DNA of 64,000 bases from Pseudomonas asiatica. Its GTDB lineage: Bacteria; Pseudomonadota; Gammaproteobacteria; Pseudomonadales; Pseudomonadaceae. This document shows, one piece after another, positions 1 to 8,741 of the stretch. The stretch is taken from NCBI RefSeq assembly GCF_009932335.1, contig NZ_BLJF01000002.1:558001-622000 (forward strand), given 5' to 3'. Under the pieces are notes generated by a model. It did no database searches, was not told where the DNA came from, and saw nothing but the letters and a program-made list of their open reading frames with translations. A program made the position numbers and the translations under genes. Position 1 is the first letter of the stretch; every line of letters begins with the position of its first letter.

Positions 1-147
1 GCTGGTGTAGCTGGAGTTGTCCAGGTCAGCTTGCGCCTGCTGATACAGCTCGGCCTCGCTGAGGTTCTCGTCGATCACTTCCTTATTGGAGGAACAGGCC
101 GCGGTGAGCCCGAGGATGGCGATCAGCAGCAGGTGTTTCACTTGCAT
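1..147 (-). CDS. bamD: Outer membrane assembly lipoprotein BamD (N-terminal part, runs off the window)
   Basis: Only the first 49 codons are inside the window. The protein starts MQVKHLLLIAILGLTAAC, a lipoprotein signal peptide with the lipobox LTAAC and the acylated cysteine at residue 18, followed by SSNKEVIDENLSEAELYQQA, the start of the first TPR-like helix of BamD (ComL). BamD is the essential lipoprotein partner of BamA in the beta-barrel assembly machine at the inner face of the outer membrane. It is transcribed divergently from rluD, the usual arrangement in Pseudomonas, so the 147-bp gap should carry both promoters. The rest of the gene lies to the left of base 1. Confidence 0.9.
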   Translation of the reverse strand, partial: MQVKHLLLIAILGLTAACSSNKEVIDENLSEAELYQQAQADLDNSSYTS

Positions 148-294
148 GGCGGCTTGCGTCCCTTTGACGGCCGCTGTCTTGGGCGGTGCCGTCCTGTTAT
201 GATGAGCGCCCCGGCCAACCCCGGGACAAAAGAAGCCGTATTTAACCACAAGCTCGCAGCCGAAACCAAAGGCTGTGCGCCCGCCGAATCGAGC

Positions 295-1257
295 ATGTCC
301 GAGATCATTCAACTTAGCGCAGAGGTCCCGTCCGAACTGGGCGGTCAACGCCTCGACCAGGTCGCCGCCCAATTGTTCGACGAGTATTCGCGCTCGCGGC
401 TGACTACCTGGATCAAAGAAGGCCGCCTGACGGTCGATGGCGCGGTCCTGCGCCCGCGTGACACCGTCCATGGTGGCGCCGTGCTGGCACTGGAGGCCGA
501 GCAAGAGGCCCAGGGCGAGTGGGAGGCCGAGGACATCGCGCTGGACATCGTCTATGAAGACGACCAGATCCTGGTGATCAACAAGCCTGCCGGCCTGGTT
601 GTGCACCCGGCTGCCGGGCATGCCAGCGGCACCTTGCTGAACGCGCTGCTGCACCATGTGCCCGACATCATCAACGTGCCGCGCGCCGGCATCGTGCACC
701 GCCTGGACAAGGACACCACCGGCCTGATGGTGGTGGCCAAGACCCTGCAGGCGCAGACCAACCTGGTCGACCAGCTGCAAAAGCGCTCGGTCAGCCGCAT
801 TTATGAATGCATCGTGGTTGGTGTGGTGACTGCCGGTGGCAAGATCGACGCGCCCATCGGCCGCCACGGCGGCATGCGCCAGCGCATGGCAGTCACCGAC
901 GGCGGCAAGCCTGCGATCAGCCACTACCGTGTGCTCAAGCGCTTCCGCTCGCACACCCATGTGCGGGTGAAGCTGGAAACCGGCCGTACCCACCAGATCC
1001 GCGTGCACATGGCTCATGTCGGCTACCCGCTGGTCGGCGACCAGACCTACGGCGGCCGCTTCCGCATTCCGCCGGCAGCCAGCCCGACCATGGTCGAGGC
1101 GGTGAAGACCTTCCCGCGTCAGGCCCTGCACGCACGCTTCCTGGCGCTGGTACACCCGACCACCGGTGAGCGCATGGAATGGGAATCGCCGCTGCCGGAT
1201 GACTTCGTCTGGTTGCTGTCGCTGCTGAACCAGGACCGCGAGAGCTTTATCGGATGA
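295..1257 (+). CDS. rluD: 23S rRNA pseudouridine(1911/1915/1917) synthase RluD
   Basis: A 320-residue protein. The open frame extends further upstream, but MSEIIQLSAEVPSELGGQRL is the usual RluD beginning, so I start at 295. An N-terminal S4 RNA-binding domain (about residues 15-75, with the SRSRLTTWIKEG stretch) precedes the RluA-family catalytic domain. The catalytic aspartate lies in HRLDKDTTG, and the substrate-binding RTHQIRVHMA motif is present. RluD makes the three pseudouridines of helix 69 in 23S rRNA and is needed for normal ribosome assembly. Its stop overlaps the start of pgeF by 4 bp, so the two are probably co-translated. Confidence 0.95.
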   Translation: MSEIIQLSAEVPSELGGQRLDQVAAQLFDEYSRSRLTTWIKEGRLTVDGAVLRPRDTVHGGAVLALEAEQEAQGEWEAEDIALDIVYEDDQILVINKPAGLVVHPAAGHASGTLLNALLHHVPDIINVPRAGIVHRLDKDTTGLMVVAKTLQAQTNLVDQLQKRSVSRIYECIVVGVVTAGGKIDAPIGRHGGMRQRMAVTDGGKPAISHYRVLKRFRSHTHVRVKLETGRTHQIRVHMAHVGYPLVGDQTYGGRFRIPPAASPTMVEAVKTFPRQALHARFLALVHPTTGERMEWESPLPDDFVWLLSLLNQDRESFIG

Positions 1258-1994
1258 GTGGCCTGACTCAGTCGCTGCTGTTCCCCGACTGGCCAGCCCC
1301 GGCCTCAGTGCGCGCCTGTGTCACCACCCGCCAGGGCGGCGTCAGCCTGCCGCCCTATGAAACCTTCAACCTTGGCGACCATGTAGGGGACGACCCTGCC
1401 GCGGTGGCCGAAAACCGTCGTCGCCTGAGCGACGAATTCGCCATCCAGCCGGCCTGGCTCAAGCAGGTGCATGGGCTGGTGGTGGCAAATGCCGACCCGG
1501 CTGTGGTGGCCGAGGCCGACGCCAGCTGGACCGACCAGCCTGGCATTGCCTGCACCGTGATGACTGCAGATTGCCTGCCAGCGCTGTTCTGCGACCGGGC
1601 CGGTACCCGTGTGGCGGCCGCGCATGCTGGCTGGCGCGGGCTGGCCGGTGGTGTGCTGGAGGCCACCTTGGATCGCCTGGCACTGCCACCCGAAGAGGTG
1701 CTGGTGTGGCTGGGGCCGGCGATTGGCCCACAGGCGTTCGAAGTGGGGCTGGAAGTGCGTGATGCCTTTACTGCGGTGCACCCGGAAGCGGCCCGGGCCT
1801 TTGTCGATGGTGCCCGGCCGGGCAAGTTGATGGCCGACATCTATGAGCTGGCGCGTATTCGTTTGGCGGCGCGTGGGGTGACTGCTGTTCATGGCGGTGG
1901 CTTGTGCACGGTCAGCGACGAGCGGTTCTTCTCCTATCGCCGTACTCCGCAGGGGGGGCGCTTTGCTTCCCTGGTGTGGCTGGAGCCGCGCTAG
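1254..1994 (+). CDS. pgeF: Purine nucleoside phosphorylase / peptidoglycan editing factor PgeF (YfiH, laccase-domain)
   Basis: A 246-residue protein of the DUF152/Cu-oxidase_4 family. The zinc ligands are visible in KQVHGL, MTADCLPALF and AAHAGWRGL. Family members have been described both as purine nucleoside phosphorylase/adenosine deaminase enzymes and, in E. coli, as PgeF, which removes L-Ser wrongly placed in peptidoglycan precursors; the sequence alone does not choose between these. The ATGA overlap with rluD and the conserved rluD-yfiH-clpB order support a housekeeping role. Confidence 0.9.
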   Translation: MSGLTQSLLFPDWPAPASVRACVTTRQGGVSLPPYETFNLGDHVGDDPAAVAENRRRLSDEFAIQPAWLKQVHGLVVANADPAVVAEADASWTDQPGIACTVMTADCLPALFCDRAGTRVAAAHAGWRGLAGGVLEATLDRLALPPEEVLVWLGPAIGPQAFEVGLEVRDAFTAVHPEAARAFVDGARPGKLMADIYELARIRLAARGVTAVHGGGLCTVSDERFFSYRRTPQGGRFASLVWLEPR

Positions 1995-2004
1995 CCTGCA
2001 CCGG

Positions 2005-2078
2005 CCTTTTCGCGGGCACGCCCGATCCACAGGTTTCAAACATTGCGGATTCCCTGTAGGAGCGGGCATGCCCGCGAA
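2005..2078. repeat. REP-type palindromic pair
   Basis: Two inverted half-elements lie between pgeF and clpB: TTTTCGCGGGCACGCCCG on the left and CTGTAGGAGCGGGCATGCCC on the right. They belong to the GGGCATGCCCGCGAA subtype of P. putida REP sequences found at several other sites in this window. Confidence 0.75.
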
Positions 2079-2125
2079 TGGCCCAGCACTAATCCAACAG
2101 GTTGATCCTGGTCAACCCCGCTACG

Positions 2126-2153
2126 CTTGAATCTTCCAGAATCAGCCTTATCT
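2126..2153 (+). promoter_or_regulatory. Sigma-32 (RpoH) heat-shock promoter of clpB
   Basis: CTTGAA at 2126-2131, then exactly 14 bp, then CCTTATCT at 2146-2153. This matches the RpoH consensus CTTGAA-N13/14-CCCCATNT closely. It lies 81 bp upstream of the clpB start, a classic RpoH target. Confidence 0.85.
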
Positions 2154-2234
2154 ATAAGGTCATCTCAGGCAGGTTTCTTCACAAACAGGCGCTGTCCATC
2201 GCTCCGACCTGCCCTTTAAAAGGAAGGTACCCCC

Positions 2235-4799
2235 ATGCGAATAGACCGTTTGACCAGCAAGCTGCAGCTTGCGATATCCGATGCCCAATCCCTGGCGGTT
2301 GGCATGGATCACCCTGCCATCGAGCCGGTGCACCTGTTGCAGGCACTGCTCGAGCAGCAGGGCGGTTCGATCAAGCCGCTGCTGATGCAGGTAGGCTTCG
2401 ACATCAACAGCCTGCGCCAGGCACTGGTGAAAGAACTCGACCAGCTGCCGAAAATCCAGAACCCCACCGGCGACGTAAACATGTCGCAGGACCTGGCGCG
2501 CCTGCTCAACCAGGCCGACCGCCTGGCCCAGCAGAAGGGCGACCAGTTCATTTCCAGCGAACTTGTGCTGCTGGCTGCCATGGACGAGAACAGCAAGCTC
2601 GGCAAGCTGTTGTTGAGCCAGGGCGTGAGCAAGAAGGCCCTGGAAAACGCCATCAACAACCTGCGCGGCGGTGCGGCGGTCAATGACGCCAACGCCGAGG
2701 AATCGCGCCAGGCGCTGGACAAGTACACCGTCGACCTGACCAAGCGTGCCGAAGAAGGCAAACTGGACCCGGTGATTGGCCGTGACGACGAAATTCGCCG
2801 TACCGTACAGGTGCTGCAACGCCGTACCAAGAACAACCCGGTGCTGATCGGTGAGCCTGGCGTAGGTAAAACCGCCATCGCCGAAGGCCTGGCCCAGCGC
2901 ATCATCAATGGTGAAGTGCCGGACGGCCTCAAGGGCAAGCGCCTGCTGGCGCTGGACATGGGCGCGCTGATTGCCGGTGCCAAGTACCGCGGCGAGTTCG
3001 AAGAACGCCTCAAAGGCCTGCTGAACGAGCTGTCCAAGCAGGAAGGCCAGATCATCCTGTTCATCGACGAACTGCACACCATGGTCGGCGCCGGCAAGGG
3101 TGAGGGCGCCATGGACGCCGGCAACATGCTCAAGCCGGCCCTGGCTCGTGGCGAGCTGCACTGCGTTGGCGCCACCACGCTGAACGAGTACCGCCAGTTC
3201 ATCGAAAAGGATGCTGCCCTGGAGCGCCGCTTCCAGAAGGTGCTGGTCGAGGAGCCGAGCGAGGAAGACACCATCGCCATCCTGCGGGGCCTGAAAGAGC
3301 GCTATGAAGTGCACCACAAGGTTGCCATCACCGACGGCGCCATCATTGCTGCGGCCAAGCTCAGCCACCGCTACATCACTGACCGTCAGCTGCCGGACAA
3401 GGCCATTGACCTGATCGACGAAGCGGCCAGCCGCATCCGCATGGAGATCGACTCCAAGCCGGAAGTGCTCGACCGCCTCGACCGTCGCCTGATCCAGCTG
3501 AAGGTGGAGTCGCAGGCGCTGAAGAAGGAAGAAGACGAAGCGGCGAAAAAGCGCCTGGAGAAGCTGACCGAGGAAATCGACCGGTTGGAGCGTGAATATG
3601 CCGACCTGGAAGAAATCTGGGCCTCCGAGAAGGCTGAGGTGCAGGGCTCGGCGCAGATCCAGCAAAAGATCGAGCAGGCCCGCCAGGAGCTGGAGACCGC
3701 CCGTCGCAAAGGCGACCTGAGCCGCATGGCCGAGCTGCAGTACGGGGTGATCCCGGACTTGGAGCGTAGCCTGCAGATGGTCGACCAGCACGGCAAGACC
3801 GAAAACCAGTTGCTGCGCAATAAGGTCACCGAGGAAGAAATTGCGGAAGTGGTCTCGAAGTGGACCGGTATCCCGGTGGCCAAGATGCTCGAAGGCGAGC
3901 GTGAAAAGCTGCTGAAGATGGAAGAGCTGCTGCACCAGCGTGTGATCGGCCAGAACGAGGCGGTAACCGCCGTGGCCAACGCGGTGCGCCGTTCGCGTGC
4001 CGGGCTGTCCGACCCGAACCGGCCGAGTGGTTCGTTCCTGTTCCTCGGCCCGACCGGGGTGGGCAAGACCGAGCTGTGCAAGGCGCTGGCCGAGTTCCTG
4101 TTCGACACCGAAGAGGCAATGGTGCGCATCGACATGTCCGAGTTCATGGAGAAGCATTCCGTGGCTCGCCTGATCGGTGCCCCACCAGGCTATGTGGGGT
4201 ATGAAGAGGGCGGTTACCTGACCGAGGCGGTACGGCGCAAGCCATACTCGGTGGTGCTGCTGGACGAGGTGGAGAAGGCCCACCCGGATGTGTTCAACGT
4301 GCTGCTGCAGGTGCTGGAAGACGGCCGCCTGACCGACAGCCACGGGCGCACCGTGGACTTCCGCAACACCGTGATCGTGATGACCTCCAACCTGGGCTCG
4401 GCGCAGATCCAGGAACTGGTGGGTGACCGTGAGGCACAGCGTGCGGCGGTGATGGATGCGGTGGGTTCGCACTTCCGTCCGGAATTCATCAACCGTATCG
4501 ACGAAGTGGTGGTGTTCGAGCCACTGGGCCGCGAGCAGATTGCCGGCATTACCGAAATCCAGCTGGGCCGCCTGCGCAGCCGTCTGCTGGAGCGCGAACT
4601 GTCGCTGAGCCTGAGCCCGGAGGCATTGGACAAGCTGATTGCCGTGGGTTACGACCCGGTATACGGCGCACGGCCACTGAAGCGGGCGATCCAGCGCTGG
4701 ATCGAAAACCCGTTGGCGCAGTTGATCCTGGCAGGCAAGTTCATGCCGGGCACGGCGATTACCGCCAAGGTGGAAGGCGACGAAATCGTCTTCGGCTGA
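2235..4799 (+). CDS. clpB: ATP-dependent disaggregase chaperone ClpB
   Basis: An 854-residue Hsp100 chaperone, close to the family length of about 857. Order of domains: Clp N-domain (about 1-145), first AAA+ module with Walker A GEPGVGKT near residue 207, coiled-coil middle domain (about 400-525, rich in K/E/L heptads), second AAA+ module with GPTGVGKT near 605 and the pore-loop sequence GYVGYEEGG, and the D2-small domain. ClpB works with DnaK to extract and refold proteins from aggregates in the cytoplasm. AAGGAAGG sits upstream of the ATG at 2235. It is monocistronic, between a sigma-32 promoter and a strong terminator. Confidence 0.97.
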   Translation: MRIDRLTSKLQLAISDAQSLAVGMDHPAIEPVHLLQALLEQQGGSIKPLLMQVGFDINSLRQALVKELDQLPKIQNPTGDVNMSQDLARLLNQADRLAQQKGDQFISSELVLLAAMDENSKLGKLLLSQGVSKKALENAINNLRGGAAVNDANAEESRQALDKYTVDLTKRAEEGKLDPVIGRDDEIRRTVQVLQRRTKNNPVLIGEPGVGKTAIAEGLAQRIINGEVPDGLKGKRLLALDMGALIAGAKYRGEFEERLKGLLNELSKQEGQIILFIDELHTMVGAGKGEGAMDAGNMLKPALARGELHCVGATTLNEYRQFIEKDAALERRFQKVLVEEPSEEDTIAILRGLKERYEVHHKVAITDGAIIAAAKLSHRYITDRQLPDKAIDLIDEAASRIRMEIDSKPEVLDRLDRRLIQLKVESQALKKEEDEAAKKRLEKLTEEIDRLEREYADLEEIWASEKAEVQGSAQIQQKIEQARQELETARRKGDLSRMAELQYGVIPDLERSLQMVDQHGKTENQLLRNKVTEEEIAEVVSKWTGIPVAKMLEGEREKLLKMEELLHQRVIGQNEAVTAVANAVRRSRAGLSDPNRPSGSFLFLGPTGVGKTELCKALAEFLFDTEEAMVRIDMSEFMEKHSVARLIGAPPGYVGYEEGGYLTEAVRRKPYSVVLLDEVEKAHPDVFNVLLQVLEDGRLTDSHGRTVDFRNTVIVMTSNLGSAQIQELVGDREAQRAAVMDAVGSHFRPEFINRIDEVVVFEPLGREQIAGITEIQLGRLRSRLLERELSLSLSPEALDKLIAVGYDPVYGARPLKRAIQRWIENPLAQLILAGKFMPGTAITAKVEGDEIVFG

Positions 4800-4813
4800 T
4801 CTGTTTCACCATG

Positions 4814-4841
4814 AGCCCCGCATCTGCGGGGCTTTTTTTTG
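4814..4841 (+). terminator. Rho-independent terminator of clpB
   Basis: Perfect 8-bp stem AGCCCCGC/GCGGGGCT with loop ATCT, followed by a run of eight T. Confidence 0.93.
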
Positions 4842-4888
4842 TCTGTATCTCCCAGGCCTCTCACACATTCCGAGGACCGGTGCCGTAC

Positions 4889-4913
4889 CTGTGGGAGCGG
4901 GCATGCCCGCGAA
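4889..4913. repeat. REP-type palindrome (single)
   Basis: CCTGTGGGAGCGGGCATGCC followed by CGCGAAG, a solitary REP of the GGGCATGCCCGCGAA type, between the clpB terminator and the tRNA promoter region. The remaining bases of this gap (4842-5231) hold the tRNA operon promoters and leader and no gene. Confidence 0.7.
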
Positions 4914-4989
4914 GGGGCCGTCACAGCCCCAGCAAATCCGGGCCTTTCCGGCTTCCTGGATAACTAGCTGAAATTTTTGAAATTTTTGC

Positions 4990-5018
4990 TTGCATCTAAA
5001 ATCGGGTGCCCCTAATAT
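4990..5018 (+). promoter_or_regulatory. Upstream sigma-70 promoter of the tRNA operon (P1)
   Basis: -35 TTGCAT at 4990-4995 and -10 TAATAT at 5013-5018, spacer 17 bp. An A/T-rich stretch directly upstream (4971-4988) could act as an UP element. A GC-rich sequence follows the -10, as in stringently controlled stable-RNA promoters. Confidence 0.55.
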
Positions 5019-5109
5019 ACGCCGCGTTGTCAGGCACTAAGCGAATCACCAGCAACATCGGTGACCGCAAAACAACTTACAAATCAGTAAGTTGAATGAA
5101 AAAAAGTGG

Positions 5110-5137
5110 TTGACAAGCAAAACGAAGAATGTAGAAT
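5110..5137 (+). promoter_or_regulatory. Proximal sigma-70 promoter of the tRNA operon (P2)
   Basis: Perfect -35 TTGACA at 5110-5115 and -10 TAGAAT at 5132-5137 with a 16-bp spacer, then the GC-rich discriminator AGCCGGCC. It would give a leader of about 90 nt before tRNA-Asn. Confidence 0.75.
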
Positions 5138-5231
5138 AGCCGGCCTCAGCAGCTGCAACGCGAAAGCGGATAGCCAAAGAGACCGAAGCTAACACAAGCT
5201 TCGAAGCTGTAAAGATGTACCGAAGTTCAGT

Positions 5232-5307
5232 TCCGCGATAGCTCAGTCGGTAGAGCAAATGACTGTTAATCATTGGGTCCCTGGTTCGAGTCCAGGTCGC
5301 GGAGCCA
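5232..5307 (+). tRNA. tRNA-Asn (GUU)
   Basis: 76 nt with acceptor arms TCCGCGA/TCGCGGA, D-loop GCTCAGTCGGTAGAGC, anticodon GTT in GACTGTTAATC, TTCGAGTCC T-loop and encoded CCA. First gene of a five-tRNA operon. Confidence 0.97.
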
Positions 5308-5311
5308 ATCT

Positions 5312-5388
5312 CGGGGTGTAGCGCAGTCCGGTAGCGCGCCTGCTTTGGGAGCAGGATGTCAGGAGTTCGAATCCCCTCACCCCGACCA
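5312..5388 (+). tRNA. tRNA-Pro (UGG), copy 1
   Basis: 77 nt, acceptor arms CGGGGTG/CACCCCG, anticodon TGG in GCTTTGGGAGC, T-loop TTCGAATCC, encoded CCA. It lies 4 bp after tRNA-Asn, so it must be processed from one transcript. Identical in sequence to the copy at 5518. Confidence 0.97.
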
Positions 5389-5394
5389 TTTTCC

Positions 5395-5470
5395 GGGTCG
5401 TTAGCTCAGTTGGTAGAGCAGTTGGCTTTTAACCAATTGGTCGTAGGTTCGAATCCTACACGACCCACCA
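5395..5470 (+). tRNA. tRNA-Lys (UUU), copy 1
   Basis: 76 nt, acceptor arms GGGTCGT/ACGACCC, anticodon TTT in GGCTTTTAACC, encoded CCA. Identical to the copy at 5600. Confidence 0.97.
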
Positions 5471-5473
5471 TGT

Positions 5474-5508
5474 AAAAAGGGCATCTCAAGCGAGATGCCC
5501 TTTTTCTT
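5474..5508 (+). terminator. Terminator-like hairpin after the first Pro-Lys pair
   Basis: Stem GGGCATCTC/GAGATGCCC with loop AAGC, flanked by A5 and T5. It looks like a complete intrinsic terminator, yet it lies inside the tRNA array. Read-through would be needed to express copy 2 from P1/P2, unless copy 2 has its own promoter; only 9 bp separate the hairpin from the next tRNA. Confidence 0.8.
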
Positions 5509-5517
5509 TAAGTATCA

Positions 5518-5594
5518 CGGGGTGTAGCGCAGTCCGGTAGCGCGCCTGCTTTGGGAGCAGGATGTCAGGAGTTCGAATCCCCTCACCCCGACCA
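5518..5594 (+). tRNA. tRNA-Pro (UGG), copy 2
   Basis: Identical 77-nt duplicate of the tRNA-Pro at 5312, with anticodon TGG and encoded CCA. Confidence 0.97.
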
Positions 5595-5599
5595 TTTCC

Positions 5600-5675
5600 G
5601 GGTCGTTAGCTCAGTTGGTAGAGCAGTTGGCTTTTAACCAATTGGTCGTAGGTTCGAATCCTACACGACCCACCA
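5600..5675 (+). tRNA. tRNA-Lys (UUU), copy 2
   Basis: Identical 76-nt duplicate of the tRNA-Lys at 5395, with anticodon TTT and encoded CCA. Confidence 0.97.
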
Positions 5676-5677
5676 TG

Positions 5678-5715
5678 AAAAAAAGGGCATCTCGCATGAG
5701 ATGCCCTTTTTTTTT
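5678..5715 (+). terminator. Terminator of the tRNA operon
   Basis: Stem GGGCATCTC/GAGATGCCC with loop GCAT, preceded by an A-run and followed by nine T. The stem is the same as in the internal hairpin at 5474; only the loop differs. Confidence 0.92.
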
Positions 5716-5745
5716 GCCAGAATTTTGGGCCTGCGTTGCAGGCCA

Positions 5746-5817
5746 TCGCGACACAAGGCCGCTCCTACAGCAAGCAGATATTGCGCGGTCGTTTGTAGGA
5801 GCGGCCTTGTGTCGCGA
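5746..5817. repeat. Inverted REP pair
   Basis: Two 24-bp elements in perfect inversion (5746-5769 and 5794-5817) of the GGAGCGGCCTTGTGTCGCGA type, 24 bp apart. They lie between the convergent tRNA operon and ndh and could form one long hairpin in either transcript. Confidence 0.88.
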
Positions 5818-5851
5818 AAGGGGCGCAAAGCGCCCCCAGCAATCTTCAGTG

Positions 5852-7147
5852 TCAGTGCAACTTCAACCTAGGCTCGGTACCCCGGCCAATCTTGCTACCC
5901 AGCATCATCAACGCCGTACGGAAGAACCCGTACAACGCCATCTGGTGCATCCGGTACAGCGACACGTAGAACATCCGCGCCAGCCAGCCCTCCAGCTTCA
6001 CGCTGCCCATCAGGTTACCCATCAGGTTGCCCACCGCCGAGAAGCGCGACAGCGACACCAGCGAGCCGTAGTCCTTGTACTCATAGGTCGGCAGCGCCTT
6101 GTTCTCCAGCCGCGCCTTCAAACTCTGCGCCAGCATCGAAGCCTGCTGGTGCGCCGCCTGGGCACGTGGCGGCACGTTGCGGTCGCTACCCGGTTGCGGG
6201 CAGGCGGCGCAGTCACCGAAGGCAAAGATGTTGTCATCGCGGGTGGTTTGCAGGGTAGGGCGCACCACCAGCTGGTTGATTCGGTTGGTTTCCAGGCCAT
6301 CGATGTCCTTGAGGAACGCCGGCGCACGGATACCAGCCGCCCACACTTTCAAACTGGCCTGGATCACTTCACCGTCTTTGGTTTTCAGGCCATCCTCGGT
6401 CACTTCACTGACCGCAGCGTTGGTCATCACCTTCACCCCGAGCTTTTCCAGAGTCTTGTGCACCGGCACGCTGATGCGCTCTGGCAGCGCCGGCAATACG
6501 CGCGGGCCGGCCTCGATAATGGTGATGTGCATGTCCTTGGGCTGGATGCGGTCCAGGCCATAGGCCGCCAGTTCGTGGGCCGCGTGATGCAGCTCGGCTG
6601 CCAGTTCCACACCGGTGGCACCGGCGCCGACGATGGCCACGCTGATCTTCTCGCTCGCCACGTCACCGGCATGGGCACGCAGATAGTGGTTGAGCAACTG
6701 CTGGTGGAAACGCTCGGCCTGCTTGCGGGTGTCGAGGAACAGGCAGTGCTGCGCCGCGCCCAAGGTGCCGAAGTCGTTGGTGTTGGAACCTACGGCAATG
6801 ACCAGGGTGTCGTAGCCCAGGGTGCGCGCAGGCAACAGCTCGCGGCCCTCTTCGTCGAGGGTGGCGGCCAGTTGAATCTGTTTGCCTTCACGGTCCAGGC
6901 CGCTCATGCGCCCCAGCTGGAAGTTGAAGTGGTTCCACTTGGCCTGGGCCACGTAGTTCAGTTCGTCTTCCGAGGAGTTCAGCGAGCCGGCGGCCACTTC
7001 GTGCAGCAGAGGCTTCCAGATGTGCGTGAGGTTGGCGTCGACCAGGGTGATCTCGGCCTGCTTGCGCTTACCCAGGCTTTTACCCAGGCGGGTCGCCAGT
7101 TCCAGGCCGCCGGCGCCGCCGCCGACAATCACGATGCGATGAGTCAT
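5852..7147 (-). CDS. ndh: Type II NADH dehydrogenase (non-proton-pumping)
   Basis: A 431-residue two-dinucleotide-fold flavoprotein. The FAD-binding GGGAGGLELATRLG is at residues 9-22, a second Rossmann motif IVGAGATGVELAAELHH near 170-190 binds NADH, and FAFGDCA marks the second FAD contact. The C-terminal amphipathic region (SLYRMHQMALYGFFRTALMM) fits peripheral membrane attachment. NDH-2 oxidises NADH and passes electrons to ubiquinone without pumping protons. It reads towards the tRNA operon and is followed upstream by a small membrane-protein gene. Confidence 0.93.
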   Translation of the reverse strand: MTHRIVIVGGGAGGLELATRLGKSLGKRKQAEITLVDANLTHIWKPLLHEVAAGSLNSSEDELNYVAQAKWNHFNFQLGRMSGLDREGKQIQLAATLDEEGRELLPARTLGYDTLVIAVGSNTNDFGTLGAAQHCLFLDTRKQAERFHQQLLNHYLRAHAGDVASEKISVAIVGAGATGVELAAELHHAAHELAAYGLDRIQPKDMHITIIEAGPRVLPALPERISVPVHKTLEKLGVKVMTNAAVSEVTEDGLKTKDGEVIQASLKVWAAGIRAPAFLKDIDGLETNRINQLVVRPTLQTTRDDNIFAFGDCAACPQPGSDRNVPPRAQAAHQQASMLAQSLKARLENKALPTYEYKDYGSLVSLSRFSAVGNLMGNLMGSVKLEGWLARMFYVSLYRMHQMALYGFFRTALMMLGSKIGRGTEPRLKLH

Positions 7148-7231
7148 GGGGATATCTCATAAGGTTTACGGAATTCGTGGCCCCGGGGGCCGGCCGCAAA
7201 CTGCACGAGGGGAGGGCGAGCGCGAAGCAGC

Positions 7232-7405
7232 TCATAGCACCAGTCCACTGAGCAGGCGGCTGATGAGACCCAACCCGATGGTCACGGCCACCACCAGCAC
7301 AAGGAGCAGCCACGGCCGGAAGGGCCTGCGCTCGACTTGGTGCTGGGGGGCTCGCAGATACTCATCGACACGACGCTGATCTTCCGGATTCAGGCGGCTG
7401 GTCAT
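7232..7405 (-). CDS. Small single-span membrane protein, DUF3094 family
   Basis: 57 residues beginning MTSRLNPEDQRRVDEYL, a basic middle (VERRPFRPW) and a C-terminal membrane helix (about residues 33-57). This architecture and its position beside ndh match the DUF3094 family of Pseudomonas. It lies 84 bp upstream of ndh on the same strand. Function unknown. Confidence 0.75.
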   Translation of the reverse strand: MTSRLNPEDQRRVDEYLRAPQHQVERRPFRPWLLLVLVVAVTIGLGLISRLLSGLVL

Positions 7406-7538
7406 GGTGGGGCCTCGTCAGGTAGACGTTTGGGACTGCGTAAACGCTACAGCGTTCACGCAAGCGCTTGAAACAAATGATAAGGCTTTCTATCTCTGGC
7501 GCCGAGTGTACGCCATCGCAAACACTCGCTGCAGTGGA

Positions 7539-8168
7539 TCAAAGACTGATGCCCACGTCGAACACAATGCTGCGGCCCAGGTTGCCGCGCAGGAAGTCCG
7601 GCGCATCGGGGTGGGCGAACAGCACCCGGGCAAATGTCGGCCCGACCAGTGACAGCGAGCGCCAGCCCTGGCGCAGGTATTCGGTGGGCGGCGGGAAATG
7701 GGTGTTGAGGTCGAGCACTTCGCGCTTGAGGCTGGCGAAGGCAATGATATCCAGCTCGTTCAGTTCCAGCCCGCGTTCCCGGTAGTTGTGCGCCTTCTTG
7801 CGCAAGGTCGGCGCCAGCCGCCCCAGCAGCTCGGTGGCACTGATGCGCCGCGGGCGCGCTTCGCGGCGCACCAGTTGCGCCAGGGAAAACGCACTGCGCC
7901 GGCGCTGCAGTTCTTCGCGCCATTCATCGTTGAGCCGGCGGCCCTCGTCGAGCACGAAAAACACCTCGAACGCCGCGTCGCGGAACAGCACGTCTGGCGG
8001 TTCTTGCCCGGCCGGGGTGAAGTCCTCGCTGCGATAGGGGATGTTCAGCCCCTGCAACAGGCGTTGGCACACCCAACGCTCCCGCTCCCACTTGCGGGCG
8101 TTGGAGAGAAAGGCATTGGCTTGTTCCGCCTGGATGGTAAGCAGGCGCAGGTAGTCTGAGTCATCCAT
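7539..8168 (-). CDS. DUF1780 family protein
   Basis: A 209-residue soluble protein starting MDDSDYLRLLTIQAEQANAF. The frame is open further upstream, but this methionine begins the conserved part. It is rich in Arg and Glu (WERERWVCQRLL, RRLNDEWREELQRRR), with no signal peptide, membrane helix or recognised catalytic motif. I recognise it as the DUF1780 family, found next to ndh-type genes in pseudomonads. Function unknown. Bases 7406-7538 downstream hold no gene. Confidence 0.75.
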   Translation of the reverse strand: MDDSDYLRLLTIQAEQANAFLSNARKWERERWVCQRLLQGLNIPYRSEDFTPAGQEPPDVLFRDAAFEVFFVLDEGRRLNDEWREELQRRRSAFSLAQLVRREARPRRISATELLGRLAPTLRKKAHNYRERGLELNELDIIAFASLKREVLDLNTHFPPPTEYLRQGWRSLSLVGPTFARVLFAHPDAPDFLRGNLGRSIVFDVGISL

Positions 8169-8223
8169 GCAGACAAGCTTAGCTGTTAATCGATGACGAT
8201 AAGATGCTGTTTGTGCGCAGAAA

Positions 8224-8655
8224 TCAGCCCAGTATTGGCCATTGCTGTACCACACCAAGCAGGTGCACCAGGCCAAACCCCAGGCAGATCAGTGAACTGA
8301 CCACGATGAAACGCCGCGAGCGCCCGGTACCCGCCAGCAATATCGGCCCCAGCAGGCCGCGCGCCAGGTACACCAAGGTGATCAGGCAGATGGCCGGCAG
8401 CAGCAAGGGCAACCGCCCGATGGCCCCGGCAGCTGACAGCGCATACCCCGACCAGGCCAGCAGCACGCAGGCGATGGCTGCGGTGATCAGCCCTGGGTAC
8501 CAGCGGCCGTTTTCGGCGGCCACGGCCATGCGCTCGCCGGCCCCGAACAAACGGTACCAGCGTGGCCCGACGGCGATGATGACCAGGTGAAGTACGCCGA
8601 TGATGGCGTTGAGCGCTGCTGCCAGCAGCAGGGCAAGGTTGATTCCTTCCGGCAT
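8224..8655 (-). CDS. Conserved four-helix membrane protein
   Basis: About 143 residues from the ATG at 8655, which has AGGAAG 8 nt upstream; a start at 8673 lacks a ribosome binding site. Four hydrophobic segments are visible (about 5-28, 48-70, 75-100 and 117-138 of the shorter form), with no charged active-site motif. It is divergent from the next gene, leaving under 100 bp for both promoters. No function can be assigned. Confidence 0.7.
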   Translation of the reverse strand: MPEGINLALLLAAALNAIIGVLHLVIIAVGPRWYRLFGAGERMAVAAENGRWYPGLITAAIACVLLAWSGYALSAAGAIGRLPLLLPAICLITLVYLARGLLGPILLAGTGRSRRFIVVSSLICLGFGLVHLLGVVQQWPILG

Positions 8656-8741
8656 GAGCAATGCTTCCTGCATTGAGTGAGGGTGCCAGCCTAGCGCAAC
8701 CGAATGAAACGGAGAATGGGTGTAGACTCGGCTTTATCCAC

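Noticed and set aside
2160..4472. Long open frame (770 codons) on the minus strand inside clpB
   Set aside because: It is antisense to a complete, motif-rich clpB. Long antisense frames are common in GC-rich Pseudomonas genes, and its translation is repetitive in H/Q/L with no domain.
5615..7162. Plus-strand open frame of 515 codons opposite ndh
   Set aside because: It begins inside a tRNA-Lys gene and runs antisense to ndh, so it is not a gene.
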